Shown here: positions 28,283 through 37,970 of the stretch, one piece after another
Layout: each line of letters begins with the position of its first letter
Numbering within the stretch: the first letter of the stretch is position 1
Source of the DNA: DASWJZ01 sp963846475
GTDB lineage: Bacteria; Pseudomonadota; Alphaproteobacteria; Rhizobiales; Afifellaceae
Direction: 5' to 3'
Length of the DNA: 64,000 nt
NCBI GenBank assembly: GCA_963846475.1
Contig: CAWJVZ010000004.1
Location: forward strand, 1,488,001 to 1,552,000
Notes under the pieces: generated by a model
Databases searched by the model: none
What the model was told of the DNA's origin: nothing
Seen by the model: only the letters and a program-made list of their open reading frames with translations
Position numbers and translations under genes: made by a program

Positions 28283-28423
28283 CTACGGGCGCGGTTGCGG
28301 CTCGCCTTCTACAGTGTCCCCCACCGCCTGCTGTACGGTGCGCGGGTCAGGCGGGATGCCGCAGCCCGACAAAAGCGCGGCGAGGGTAAGCAGGCAAAGG
28401 GCTAAGGCAGGGCGCGGCGGCAT
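28283..28423 (-). CDS. Small lipoprotein
   Basis: A 46-residue precursor: a hydrophobic signal (LALCLLTLAALLSGC) ending in a lipobox LSGC, then a short Pro-rich tail (GIPPDPRTVQQAVGDTV). The mature lipopeptide would be about 25 residues, like other entericidin-sized envelope peptides. The start is the ATG at 28421-28423; no family recognised. Confidence 0.5.
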   Translation of the reverse strand: MPPRPALALCLLTLAALLSGCGIPPDPRTVQQAVGDTVEGEPQPRP

Positions 28424-28546
28424 GACATTCCGGGCTGAAGAGCGGCTCTCTCGGCACGCGCTCGTGAACGCCGCATCGAAGCCGCCGTTCCGGCGGCGGA
28501 GCGCGGTTTCATTGCGGCGGCGTCCAGAGAGGTTTATCTCCAGACC

Positions 28547-29236
28547 ATGACGCGAGCCGATCCACACCCGCCAACCGCTTCCTCCGCCCCAAGGCTAGGG
28601 CCGGAGCAGAAAGTGCTTGTCATCGCCTGCGGGGCGCTGGCGCGGGAGGTGCGTACCGTGCTGGACGCCAACCGCCTCGGGCATATCGAGCTCACCTGCC
28701 TGCCCGCGCAGTGGCACAACCGGCCGGAAAAGATCGCCGGCGGCGTGCGCGCGGTGATCGACGCGAACCGCGGCCGCTACGCGCGCTTCGCCGTCGCTTA
28801 TGCCGAGTGCGGTACCCAGGGCGCGCTCGACAGAGTGTGCGAGGAGGAGGGCGTGTTCCGCATCGCCGGCCCGCATTGCTACGCCTTCTATTCCGGGACG
28901 GAAAAGTTCCTGGCGTCCGGCGACGCCGATATGGACGCCTTCTATCTCACCGATTTTTTGGCCCGGCAGTTCCAAGCCTTCGTCATCGAGCCCCTCGGCC
29001 TCGACCGCCACCCCGAGCTGCGTGACGCCTATTTCGGCAATTACCGCCGCCTGATCTATCTCGCCCAGAGCGAGGATCCGGAGCTCGACGCCAGGGCTGA
29101 GGCGGCGGCGGAGCAGCTGGGCTTGGCGTACGAGAAGCGCGTCACCGGCCTGGGCGACCTCGCAGGATTCCTGACGGAAGCCGATGTCGGGCCGAATACC
29201 GACCCGAGCCGCCGGCCAGGCGCGGCGCAGCAATGA
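28547..29236 (+). CDS. DUF1638 family protein
   Basis: A 229-residue protein. Typical DUF1638 segments are VLVIACGALAREV near residue 25, HIELTCLPAQWHNRPEKI, AVAYAECGTQGALDRVC, and AGPHCYAFYSGTEKF. Conserved Cys and His in these segments suggest metal or cofactor binding. DUF1638 genes recur next to MttB-type methyltransferases and corrinoid proteins across Alphaproteobacteria; here the mttB/corrinoid pair is 1.5 kb away. Function is not established. It may assist corrinoid activation or methyl transfer. Confidence 0.88.
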   Translation: MTRADPHPPTASSAPRLGPEQKVLVIACGALAREVRTVLDANRLGHIELTCLPAQWHNRPEKIAGGVRAVIDANRGRYARFAVAYAECGTQGALDRVCEEEGVFRIAGPHCYAFYSGTEKFLASGDADMDAFYLTDFLARQFQAFVIEPLGLDRHPELRDAYFGNYRRLIYLAQSEDPELDARAEAAAEQLGLAYEKRVTGLGDLAGFLTEADVGPNTDPSRRPGAAQQ

Positions 29237-29265
29237 CGCCCAACGCGGGCGATCGTTCCTAACCC

Positions 29266-31080
29266 TCAGGCCACCTGCAGGCCGCGCGCAAGATCCAGCG
29301 CCTGCTTCTCGAAAAGACTTCGATAGATGCCGCTGTCGCGGCGGACAAGCTGGGCATGCGTCCCCTCCTCGGCGATGCGGCCGCGCTCGAAAACAAAAAT
29401 CCGGTCGAGCGCCCTGACTGTCGAGAGCCGATGGGCAATGATGATTGCGGTACGCCCTTTGATCAGGCGCGCCATCGCCTGCTGGATCAACAGCTCGGAT
29501 TCGGAATCGAGGCTCGACGTGGCCTCGTCGAGAATGAGGATCGGCGCATCGGCCAGGAAGGCGCGCGCCAGCGCCACCCGCTGGCGCTCGCCGCCCGAGA
29601 GCTTCATTCCCCGCTCGCCGACCAGCGTCGAATAGCCGTTGGGCAGGCGCCCGATGAATTCGTGAGCGTTGGCGAGCCGGGCGGCGCGCTCCACCTGCTC
29701 CCGCGTTGCGCCTGGACGCGCATAGGCGATGTTCTCGGCGAGGGAGCGGTGGAAGAGGATCGGCTCCTGCTGGACGATGGCAATCTGTGCCCGTAGCGAC
29801 GCCTGCGTTGCGGAAGCGACGTTCTGGCCGTCGATAAGGATCCTGCCGCTGTTGACGTCGTAAAGACGCTGGATGAGCTTGACGAAGGTCGTCTTGCCCG
29901 AGCCGGAGCGGCCGACCAGGCCGACCTTCTCGGCCGCCGCAATACTGACGGAGAAATTCTCGTAAAGCGGCGTCGCGTGACCGCCGTAATGGAAAGTGAC
30001 CGCCTCGAAGACGACCTCGCCCCCGGTAATGCGGATTCCCGTGGCTTCGGGCCGGTCAGGCACGCCGATCTCCTGCGCATGGAAGTCGACCAGCTCCTCC
30101 ATGTCGTTGACCGAGCGCTGCAGGTTACGGATGTGCATCCCCACCTCGCGCAGATAGCCTTGGATCACGAAGAAGGTCGTCAGCACGTAAGTGACGTCGC
30201 CGGGCGTGGCGCGGCCGCGCCACCACAGCCAGAGCACCGTGCCGATAATGGCGGCGCGCAGGAGCTGCAGCATGATCTGCTGCACCGAGCCGTTGTTGGT
30301 GCCGCGGATCCAGGAACGCTCGGTTCGCCCGCGCCATTTCGCCACGACGCGCGCGAAACGCGTATCCTCGCGCTTCTCCGCGCCGAAGGCTTTCACCACG
30401 GCATTGCAACTCACCGCATCCGCCAGCGACCCGCCGAGCCGCGTGTCCCATTGATTGGCGAGCCGGGCCGCCGGCGCGACATAGCCCAGCGACAGGGCGA
30501 TTGTGGCGCCGATATAGATAGCCGAACCGGCGAGCACCACGATGCCCATCACCGGCCAATAGGCGGCGAGCACCGCGCTCGCGCCGACGAGGACGACGAG
30601 TGACGGAAATAGCGCAACGAGGAGCGTGTCGTTGAGGAGATCGAGCGCGTACATGCCGCGGGTGATCTTTCGCACGGTGGATCCAGCGAAGGAATTTGCG
30701 TGCCAGTCCGTCGAAAAGCGCTGGACTCGGTGGAACGCATCCTGCGCTACGTCGGTGATCATGCGCAGCGTCATGCGCACGGTGCCGAGAAATGCCATGT
30801 GGCGTAGCGCAACCGCCAGAGCGCCGAGCACGACAATCATTGCGAGGGCTTCAATGGCTGCCGTAAGGGCGACGCGGCGGTCGGCGCCGAGCGCCACGGC
30901 ATCCACGAGGCGGCCGGCATAGACGGGCATCAGCACGTCGGTTGCGGTGGAAAGCGCCACCGCGACCGCGATGCCGGCCACCAGCAGGATTTGACGGCGC
31001 CAATGCGCGAATGTGAAGCGGAACACGTCGCGGAAGGCATCCGCGCGCCCGCCGAGGCGAGGAAGAATCATGTTGTCCAC
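29266..31080 (-). CDS. ABC transporter, fused permease and ATPase (exporter type)
   Basis: A 604-residue half-transporter. The N-terminal six-helix membrane domain (about residues 25-330) is followed by an ATPase domain with Walker A VGRSGSGKTTFVK, signature LSGGERQRVALARAF, Walker B ILILDEATSSLDSE and H-loop IIIAHRLSTV. The arrangement fits a lipid or drug exporter that works as a homodimer. Substrate unknown. The gene stands alone on this strand, with a 245-base gap before the next gene in which I see no feature. Confidence 0.92.
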   Translation of the reverse strand: MDNMILPRLGGRADAFRDVFRFTFAHWRRQILLVAGIAVAVALSTATDVLMPVYAGRLVDAVALGADRRVALTAAIEALAMIVVLGALAVALRHMAFLGTVRMTLRMITDVAQDAFHRVQRFSTDWHANSFAGSTVRKITRGMYALDLLNDTLLVALFPSLVVLVGASAVLAAYWPVMGIVVLAGSAIYIGATIALSLGYVAPAARLANQWDTRLGGSLADAVSCNAVVKAFGAEKREDTRFARVVAKWRGRTERSWIRGTNNGSVQQIMLQLLRAAIIGTVLWLWWRGRATPGDVTYVLTTFFVIQGYLREVGMHIRNLQRSVNDMEELVDFHAQEIGVPDRPEATGIRITGGEVVFEAVTFHYGGHATPLYENFSVSIAAAEKVGLVGRSGSGKTTFVKLIQRLYDVNSGRILIDGQNVASATQASLRAQIAIVQQEPILFHRSLAENIAYARPGATREQVERAARLANAHEFIGRLPNGYSTLVGERGMKLSGGERQRVALARAFLADAPILILDEATSSLDSESELLIQQAMARLIKGRTAIIIAHRLSTVRALDRIFVFERGRIAEEGTHAQLVRRDSGIYRSLFEKQALDLARGLQVA

Positions 31081-31325
31081 CGGCGCGCCAAGCGCGACCG
31101 GCTCCTGATTGCAATGATCGGCAGCGGCGCCTTGGCGCCGCCTGCCTCAGAGCTGGAAAAATGCGGTGAGGGAGAGGCTCAGCAGTTCCGCGAGCCGGTC
31201 CGCGCGCCTGCGGCCAAGCGCATTCTGGGGCCGGGGATGAAGCCGATTTCGATCATGCAAGCCTCCCGGGCACGATTGCGGAGGCGGACTGATACAGCGA
31301 GGCGCGCAGACCCGCAATACCCGCC

Positions 31326-32492
31326 TCACGCCGGCATCAGCCGCTCCACCAGCCGCGCCCAGTAGGACGAGCCGTAGGGGATCGCCGCGTCGTTGAAGTC
31401 GTAGGCCGGGTGGTGCAGGCCCGCGGTGTCGCCATTGCCGACGAAGATGAAGGCGCCCGGCCGCGCCTCCAGCATGAATGAAAAGTCCTCGCCGCCCATG
31501 ACAGGCATGGCGTTCGGCTCGACATGGGCGTCGCCGGCGACGTCCCGGGCGATCGCCACGGCCTTGTCCGTCTGCTCGGCGTGGTTCACCGTGACCGGAT
31601 AATTGCGCTCGTAATGGAAGCGCGCCGTCGCCCCGAAGGTGGCGACGACGTTCTGCACCACCTCGCGAATGCGCCGCTCCAGGAGATCGTGCACATGCGG
31701 ATCGAGCGAGCGGGCCGTGCCGGTCAGCCGCGCCCGCTGCGGGATGACGTTAAAGGTGTCGCCGGCGTGAAAGGTGGTGACGGAGACGACGGCGCTCTGC
31801 AGGGGATCGACGTTGCGCGAGACGATCGACTGCAGCGCCTGCACCAGGGCGGCGCCGACGACGATCGGATCGATGGTGGCGTGCGGCTTGGCGGCGTGGC
31901 CGCCGTGGCCCTCGATTTCGATCGAAAACTGGTCGGTCGCCGCCATCAGCGGGCCGGGGCGGATGGCGAAATGGCCGAGCGGCAGGCCCGGCATGTTGTG
32001 CATGCCATAAACCTCGTGGATTCCAAACCGCTCCATCAGGCCGTCTTCGACCATGGCGCGGCCGCCGGCGCCGCCCTCCTCCGCCGGCTGGAAGATGAAG
32101 ATCGCCGTGCCGGCGAAGCGGCGCGTCTCTGCCAAGTAGCGGGCCGCGCCGAGCAGCATGGCGGTGTGGCCGTCATGGCCGCAGGCATGCATCTTGCCCG
32201 GCACGGTGGAGAGCCAGGCCTTGCCGCTTTCCTCGGCAATCGGCAACGCGTCCATGTCGGCGCGCAGGCCAACGACCGGCCCGGCCGCGCCGCCCTCCCC
32301 CTTCAGCACGCCGACGACGCCGGTGCGGCCGATCCCCTCGACGACTTCGTCGCAGCCGAAGCCGCGCAGCTTTGCCGCCACGTCCGCCGCAGTGCGGTGC
32401 ACGTCGTAGAGGAGCTCGGGGTGCCGGTGATAGTCGCGCCGCCAATGGGCGATCTCGTCGTGCAGCTCGGCAAAGCGGTTGATGATCGGCAT
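31326..32492 (-). CDS. M20 family metal-dependent amidohydrolase
   Basis: A 388-residue peptidase-M20D/amidohydrolase (HipO-like) that cleaves N-acyl or carbamoyl amino acids. Metal-binding segments are GLRADMDALP, MHACGHDGHTAMLLG and QPAEEGGAGGRAMVE, then HGGHAAKPH in the dimerisation lid and MGGEDFSFML near the end. The ATG at 32490-32492 has GGAGG six bases upstream, better than the GTG 12 codons earlier. Substrate unknown; it stands divergent from the carboxypeptidase gene. Confidence 0.92.
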   Translation of the reverse strand: MPIINRFAELHDEIAHWRRDYHRHPELLYDVHRTAADVAAKLRGFGCDEVVEGIGRTGVVGVLKGEGGAAGPVVGLRADMDALPIAEESGKAWLSTVPGKMHACGHDGHTAMLLGAARYLAETRRFAGTAIFIFQPAEEGGAGGRAMVEDGLMERFGIHEVYGMHNMPGLPLGHFAIRPGPLMAATDQFSIEIEGHGGHAAKPHATIDPIVVGAALVQALQSIVSRNVDPLQSAVVSVTTFHAGDTFNVIPQRARLTGTARSLDPHVHDLLERRIREVVQNVVATFGATARFHYERNYPVTVNHAEQTDKAVAIARDVAGDAHVEPNAMPVMGGEDFSFMLEARPGAFIFVGNGDTAGLHHPAYDFNDAAIPYGSSYWARLVERLMPA

Positions 32493-32605
32493 GGCGGCCT
32501 CCGTCGGCACGACACTATTCTCCGCCACGCCCTTGCCGCAACCGGCTGCGATAGTCGCACATTGCGCTGGCGCATCGGCCGGTGCCGAGAAGGCGAAAAT
32601 GCGCT

Positions 32606-33946
32606 ATGCAGCATGACGTTTATGCGAGGTGGGCCTTGAGAGCAGCGATTCGGGCTTTGCGCGGCGTGGCGGCGGTGGCCGCATTCTTCGCGCTCCTGTC
32701 CGGGGGGGCAGCTGCCGCCAAGGCGGCGCAGGTGCGGGCGGCGGCACCGGCCGAAGCCGCCGCGCCCGCGGAGGTGGCCGCCCCGCGCGGCCCGTATATC
32801 CTTGCCAATGCCGAGACCGGCGAGGTCTTCGAGCACTCCGACGCGCTCCGCCCCTGGTTCCCCGCTTCCACCACGAAGCTGATGACGGCCTATGTGGTGT
32901 TCCGCGCGGTCCTCGCCGGCGAGATCAGCATGGATACGCCGGTGACGATCAGCGCCAGGGCTGCCGCAGAGCCGGCGAGCAAGATGGGCTTTCCGCCGGG
33001 GTCCGTGCTCGCGATCGACGACGCACTGAAAATCATGATGGTGAAGTCAGCCAACGACATCGCCATGGCCGTGGCGGAGACGGTGGGCGGCAGCGAAGCG
33101 GGCTTCGCCGAGCGCATGAACGAGGAGGCGCGCCGGCTCGGCATGACCCGCTCGCATTTCGTCAATCCGCACGGCCTCCCCGATCCGCGCCAGGTCACCA
33201 CGGTGCGCGACATGGCGGTGCTCGCCCGCGCTCTGCTCGTCGATTTCCCGCAGTACCGCGGCTTTTTCCGCATTCCCTCGATCCAGCACGGAAAGTCGGT
33301 GATGAAGAACTACAACCCGCTGATCGAGCGCTATCCGGGTGCCAACGGCATGAAGACCGGCTTCATCTGCGCCTCCGGCTATAACCTTGTCGCCTCGGCG
33401 CGGCGGGGCGAGCACGAACTGATCGCCGTTGTGTTCGGCGAATACGGCGGCAAGGCGCGCGCCGAGCATGCTGCCAGCCTCCTCGAAAGGGGTTTCCAGG
33501 CCGCCGCGCTTCCCGACAGCCAACCCGCTACGCTCGCCCGGGTTACTCTCACAAACGTAGCCTCCGGCCGGGACTATGAGGCACCTCTCGACATGCGGCC
33601 CTATGTCTGCTCCCCGCAGCGCGCTGCTGCCGCCTCTGAGGCGAACATGCAGGAATCGCCCGAGGGCGCTCCCGCGGCACCGGTGTCCGCCCTCGGCCCG
33701 CCGATGTATCTCGGGCCGCCTGTGCAGATCGCCGTGCATGTGCCGCAACCGCCTGCGAAATACGGCGAGCCGGGCTTCGTGGCACGCCTTCCCAAGCCGC
33801 GGCCGGAGCTCGCCTCGGACGGCTCGCGTGCCGAGGTCCCGGCAGCCTTCGCGCCGGTTGATGAGAGCGGCGACACCGGGCCGGCCCGGGCGATCGGCGC
33901 GGCGGCCGGCGCGGCGCGTCCGCTCGACAGCGTCGCGCCGAACTGA
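32606..33946 (+). CDS. D-alanyl-D-alanine carboxypeptidase (DacF/PBP5-6 type)
   Basis: A serine peptidase that trims cell-wall pentapeptides. All three active-site motifs are present: SxxK in FPASTTKLM, SxN in VKSANDIAM and KTG in GMKTGFIC. The N-terminus has a signal segment of about 45 residues with an Ala-rich hydrophobic stretch; the last 100 residues are Pro/Ala-rich and of low complexity, beyond the usual C-terminal domain. Starts are uncertain: ATG 32606 has a weak site, while a TTG at 32636 has GAGGTGGG upstream and gives a compact signal peptide. Confidence 0.88.
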   Translation: MQHDVYARWALRAAIRALRGVAAVAAFFALLSGGAAAAKAAQVRAAAPAEAAAPAEVAAPRGPYILANAETGEVFEHSDALRPWFPASTTKLMTAYVVFRAVLAGEISMDTPVTISARAAAEPASKMGFPPGSVLAIDDALKIMMVKSANDIAMAVAETVGGSEAGFAERMNEEARRLGMTRSHFVNPHGLPDPRQVTTVRDMAVLARALLVDFPQYRGFFRIPSIQHGKSVMKNYNPLIERYPGANGMKTGFICASGYNLVASARRGEHELIAVVFGEYGGKARAEHAASLLERGFQAAALPDSQPATLARVTLTNVASGRDYEAPLDMRPYVCSPQRAAAASEANMQESPEGAPAAPVSALGPPMYLGPPVQIAVHVPQPPAKYGEPGFVARLPKPRPELASDGSRAEVPAAFAPVDESGDTGPARAIGAAAGAARPLDSVAPN

Positions 33947-33961
33947 TTGATCGGGGTCCGG

Positions 33962-34189
33962 TCAGCCCTTCTCGATCTCGAAGCGGAGCTCCTCGCGCTC
34001 GCGCGTGTCGGCGAGGAGGATGTGGCCGTTCTCGTTGCAGAAATGCGGGACGTCGATGGCGGCCATCGGATCGGTCGTGAGCACATAAAAGCGCGTGCCG
34101 GCCGGATATGGCGCCATGCGGCGCGCCGTCTTTAGCACCGGCAGCGGGCACTTCAGCCCACGCACGTCGATCAGCACCGTCTCGCTCAT
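33962..34189 (-). CDS. TusA family sulfurtransferase
   Basis: A 75-residue protein with the TusA core DVRGLKCPLPVLKTARR; Cys in KCPLP is the sulfur-carrying residue. DPMAAIDVPHFCNENGH follows, as in the family. It would relay persulfide sulfur, for example to tRNA 2-thiouridine or molybdenum-cofactor pathways. The start is the ATG at 34187-34189. It is convergent with the carboxypeptidase gene, 15 bases away. Confidence 0.9.
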   Translation of the reverse strand: MSETVLIDVRGLKCPLPVLKTARRMAPYPAGTRFYVLTTDPMAAIDVPHFCNENGHILLADTREREELRFEIEKG

Positions 34190-34314
34190 CCCCAGCCCTT
34201 CTTCCATAAAGGCGCCGACGCTCGCCTTGTCGCGGCGCCGATGCTACTTTCGTATGAGGAGTGGCAAGCAAGAACAAGAATTGCCGGTGCGCGGCTGACG
34301 CGGCAGGGGGACGG

Positions 34315-36114
34315 ATGGGCCTGATCCAGCGGATTAAAAGCGAAGTCGCCTATCTGTCGGGCGCGCTGCGCGCCCTCTCCAAAGTCACCAGAATCGTCAA
34401 GAACCCGGGCCGGACCTATCCCGACGTCGTCCGCGACCTCGCAGCGCAGCATGGCGACCGGCCGGCGCTGATCTCCGACCGAGAAAGTCTCAGCTACCGT
34501 CAGTACGATGAGCGCGCCAACCAATATGCCCGCTGGGCGCTGCAGAACGGCATCAGGAAGGGCGATGTCGTGGCACTGATGATGCCGAACCGGCCGGAAT
34601 ATCTCGCCGTCTGGCTCGGCATTGCGCGGGCGGGCGGCGTGACGGCTCTCCTCAATATTAATCTGACGGGCCCGGCGCTCGCCCATTGCGTCAACATTGT
34701 CCAACCGAAACACGTCATCGTCGATCAGGCCGTCATCGACGGCTTCCGCACCGCGCAGGCGCATCTCAATGGGGGCCCGGTTCTGTGGTGCTACGGCGGC
34801 GCCCCGGCCGGCTACCTGCGGCTCGACGTCGAGCTGGACCGGCTGTTCAGCGACGCCATTCCCGATGGAGAGCTGCCAAAGCTCACCATCGAGGACCGTT
34901 GCCTGTTCATCTACACCAGCGGCACGACTGGGCTGCCCAAGGCTGCGAACATCAATCATTACCGCGTGCAGTCGATTATGTTCGGCTTCAATGCCGCCAT
35001 GCGCATGACCAAGGGCGACCGCATCTATGTCTGCTTGCCGCTCTATCACACGTCGGGTGGCGTGCTGGCCGCCGGCGCGGCCTTGACGGCAGGCGCTTGC
35101 GTGGTGATCCGCGAACGATTCTCGGCGAGCACGTTCTGGGACGACATCGTGCGGCACGACTGCACCATATTCCAGTATATCGGCGAGCTCTGCCGTTACC
35201 TGCTCAATAGCCCGACGCATCCGCTGGAAACCAGCCACCGCATCCGGCTCGCTTGCGGCAACGGCCTCAGGCCAGACATCTGGGCGGATTTCCAGCGCCG
35301 CTTCCGCATCCCCAAGATCTTGGAATGGTACGCGGCGACTGAGGGTAACGCCGTCTTCTTCAACTTCGACAGCAAGATCGGCGCGGTCGGCCGCATTCCG
35401 AAATGGATGGAGCGAAGATTCGTCACCGAGGTGATCCGCTTGGATCTCGACAGCGAGCAGCCTGTGCGCAGCGACGACGGTTCTTGCATCAAGTGCAAGC
35501 CCGGCGAGGTCGGCGAGGTGATTTCGCAGATCCTCAACGACCCGAAGAAGCCGAGTCAGCGCTTCGACGGCTACGCCGACCAGTCTGCCACCGAGAAGAA
35601 GATCCTGCGCGATGTCTTCGAGAAGGGCGACCGCTGGTTCCGCACCGGCGATCTCATGCGCAAGGACGCGCTCGGCTATTATTATTTTGTTGATCGCATC
35701 GGCGACACATTCCGCTGGAAGGGCGAAAACGTCGCCACATCGGAAGTCTCCGAGGCCATCACTGTGTTCCCCGGCATCAAGGAGGCCAATGTCTACGGCG
35801 TCCGCGTGCCGGGGGCCGAGGGACGCGCCGGCATGGCTGCCCTGGTCGTCGAAGATGATGTCGACTTGGAAGGTTTTTACCGCCACGTCGCGCAGCAGCT
35901 TCCCGCCTATTCGCGGCCGATTTTTCTTCGCATCCGGCCGGAGATCGAGACCACCTCGACCTTCAAGCAGCGCAAGGTGGACCTGGTGAAGGAGGGCTTC
36001 GATCCGGCCGCCAGCGCCGATCCGATCTATTTTTTGTCGCCTGATCGGCAGGCCTATGTCCGCCTCGATGCCGCTCTCTATGCCGAGATCCTCAACGGCA
36101 AGCTCAGGCTCTGA
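34315..36114 (+). CDS. Long-chain (very-long-chain) acyl-CoA synthetase, FATP-like
   Basis: A 599-residue adenylate-forming enzyme activating fatty acids to acyl-CoA. The P-loop is FIYTSGTTGLPKAAN; later landmarks are YHTSGGVLAAGAAL, YAATEGNAVFFNFD, GDRWFRTGDLMRKD and WKGENVATSEVSE, and the catalytic Lys lies in TSTFKQRKVDLV. These match the FATP/ACSVL subgroup rather than E. coli FadD. I start at the ATG at 34315, which has GGGGGA upstream; a GTG at 34261 is possible. Its TGA overlaps the next start by one base. Confidence 0.92.
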   Translation: MGLIQRIKSEVAYLSGALRALSKVTRIVKNPGRTYPDVVRDLAAQHGDRPALISDRESLSYRQYDERANQYARWALQNGIRKGDVVALMMPNRPEYLAVWLGIARAGGVTALLNINLTGPALAHCVNIVQPKHVIVDQAVIDGFRTAQAHLNGGPVLWCYGGAPAGYLRLDVELDRLFSDAIPDGELPKLTIEDRCLFIYTSGTTGLPKAANINHYRVQSIMFGFNAAMRMTKGDRIYVCLPLYHTSGGVLAAGAALTAGACVVIRERFSASTFWDDIVRHDCTIFQYIGELCRYLLNSPTHPLETSHRIRLACGNGLRPDIWADFQRRFRIPKILEWYAATEGNAVFFNFDSKIGAVGRIPKWMERRFVTEVIRLDLDSEQPVRSDDGSCIKCKPGEVGEVISQILNDPKKPSQRFDGYADQSATEKKILRDVFEKGDRWFRTGDLMRKDALGYYYFVDRIGDTFRWKGENVATSEVSEAITVFPGIKEANVYGVRVPGAEGRAGMAALVVEDDVDLEGFYRHVAQQLPAYSRPIFLRIRPEIETTSTFKQRKVDLVKEGFDPAASADPIYFLSPDRQAYVRLDAALYAEILNGKLRL

Positions 36115-36665
36115 TGGCGGACGGGAAACCCGGGCCGGCGGAGGTCGTCGCGTTCTGGCGCGATGCCGGGCCCAAGCAGTGGTTTTTGAAAGACGATGCC
36201 TTCGACGCGTCGATCCGAGAGCGCTTTGGCGCATTGCATACGGAAGCCGCGGCCGGAGCGAAGGACGAGTGGGCGCAGACGCCGGAAGGGTCGCTCGCCC
36301 TGCTCCTCCTCCTCGACCAGTTCTCGCGCAACCTCTACCGCGGCTCGCAGCAGGCATTCGCCCAGGATGAAAGAGCCCGTCGGATTGCACGCGAGGCCAT
36401 CAATGCGGGGTTCGACCGGACGGTCGATCCGGCGTTCCGGACCTTCTTCTATCTTCCCTTCACCCATTCGGAATCGATCACCGACCAGGAGCTCTGCGTC
36501 CGGCTCAGTCACCAGATCGCCGACCCGGACTCGCTCCGCTGGGCGCGCATCCATGAGAAGATCATCCGCCGATTCGGCCGTTTTCCGCACCGCAACAAGG
36601 TGCTGGGCCGGCATACGACGCCTGCCGAGCAGGCCTTCCTCGACGGGGGCGGCTTTTCCGGCTGA
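36114..36665 (+). CDS. DUF924 family protein
   Basis: A 183-residue helical protein of the DUF924 family: VVAFWRDAGPKQWF at the start, LLLLDQFSRNLYRGS in the middle, FFYLPFTHSES and GRFPHRNKVLGR near the end. The family is TPR-like and of unknown function. The ATG shares a base with the stop of the acyl-CoA synthetase, so the two are probably translated together. Confidence 0.92.
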   Translation: MADGKPGPAEVVAFWRDAGPKQWFLKDDAFDASIRERFGALHTEAAAGAKDEWAQTPEGSLALLLLLDQFSRNLYRGSQQAFAQDERARRIAREAINAGFDRTVDPAFRTFFYLPFTHSESITDQELCVRLSHQIADPDSLRWARIHEKIIRRFGRFPHRNKVLGRHTTPAEQAFLDGGGFSG

Positions 36666-36729
36666 ATAACCTTAACCCGCATTTAACGTACCCCGACGAC
36701 GCTCCGGGCGTATAGGCGGAAGGGTGTTG

Positions 36730-37965
36730 ATGATCCTCAAGCAAGCAGCCTCGTTAGGAACGATGGGGCGGACCGTGCCGCAGCCGCGGCGGGGCGCGTT
36801 CGCGCTGGAGCCGGTGGATGCGCTGCCGCGTCTGGCCGACCGCATCGCCGCCCTGTCGGAGCGCGCCCTGGAGCCCAATCCTTTCTTCCTGCCGGAATTT
36901 CTCGGACCTGCCATCCAGGCGCTCGGCGGCAAAGGTCTGAAGCTTGCCACCTTCTCCGACCGCGACGATCTGCGCTTCTTCGCGCCGGTCGTAGCTTCCG
37001 GCGGCGGCCTCCTTTCGGGGCCGAAGCTCCGCGTCTGGACGCACGCTTTCGCGCCCCTCGGCTCGCCGCTCATCGAGCGGGACGTGGCCGGGCAGGTCGC
37101 CGACAGCCTCCTCAAATATCTGAGGACCAGCGAGCGCACGCTCTTTAGCATCCCCGATTTGCCGCTCAAAGGGCCGGTCGCAAGGGCGCTCCGGGCCGCG
37201 GCCGCGCGCCGCGGCTTCTGGACCGAAGCGGCGCGCTACCAGCGGCCGATCCTCAATGCCGGAGACGAGGACGGGCCGGCAGCCTTCGAGCGGATGGTGT
37301 CGCAGCGCCGCCGCAGAGAACTCTGGCGGCAGCTCCGCCGCCTTTGCGACACCGGCTCGGTCAGCCTTATGTCGGCGCGGACGACGCTGGAGATCGACAC
37401 CGCCTTCAACATGTTCGTCGCGCTGGAGGCCTCCGGCTGGAAGGGCCGGCGCGGCACGGCGCTGCAGGGGCGTCGCGCCGTCCGCGACTTCGCCCATGCG
37501 GCCGTCATGCAGATGGCGCAGAAGGGTCAGGCCGCGATCGACGTACTGCGCGTCGGCAAGATCCCGGTCGCAGCGCTCATCCGCTTCGAGCAGGCCGGCC
37601 TCTCCGTGCCCTGGAAGATCGCCTATGATGAGACTTTTGCGGCCTTTTCGCCCGGCAAGCAGCTGATGTGCGACGAGACGCGCCGCTGGCTGCAGGACCC
37701 CTGGATCAGCCGCGTCGACCCGGTCTGCGAAGAGGGCAACCGGCTGATCTCCAGCCTGTGGCCTGATCAGGAGCCCTACGGCACGCTGCTGCTGTCGACG
37801 CGCCGCTGGGGCATCGTCACCAGGATTCGGGCCGGCCTGATGAACATGGGCAGCTTCGGCAGGAACCGGGCAAAGGCGCTCATCGGCGGCCGACCGCGTC
37901 GCGCGAAACCGGCCAGCGTGACGCGAAAGGCGGCGCCACGCGACAGGTCCGGCCGCAAGGCGTAA
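36730..37965 (+). CDS. GNAT-fold acyltransferase of the CelD/BioF2 (Acetyltransf_6) group
   Basis: A 411-residue protein. It has an N-terminal FemAB-like half (NPFFLPEFLGPAI) and a C-terminal GNAT domain with FVALEASGWKGRRGTAL, RVGKIPVAALIRF and WKIAYDETFAAFSPG, the acetyl-CoA-binding pattern of the CelD group. Relatives appear in polysaccharide or aminoacyl modification; substrate unknown. I use the ATG at 36730, six bases after GGAAGG. The last 35 residues are strongly basic. Confidence 0.85.
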   Translation: MILKQAASLGTMGRTVPQPRRGAFALEPVDALPRLADRIAALSERALEPNPFFLPEFLGPAIQALGGKGLKLATFSDRDDLRFFAPVVASGGGLLSGPKLRVWTHAFAPLGSPLIERDVAGQVADSLLKYLRTSERTLFSIPDLPLKGPVARALRAAAARRGFWTEAARYQRPILNAGDEDGPAAFERMVSQRRRRELWRQLRRLCDTGSVSLMSARTTLEIDTAFNMFVALEASGWKGRRGTALQGRRAVRDFAHAAVMQMAQKGQAAIDVLRVGKIPVAALIRFEQAGLSVPWKIAYDETFAAFSPGKQLMCDETRRWLQDPWISRVDPVCEEGNRLISSLWPDQEPYGTLLLSTRRWGIVTRIRAGLMNMGSFGRNRAKALIGGRPRRAKPASVTRKAAPRDRSGRKA

Positions 37966-37970
37966 CTCCC

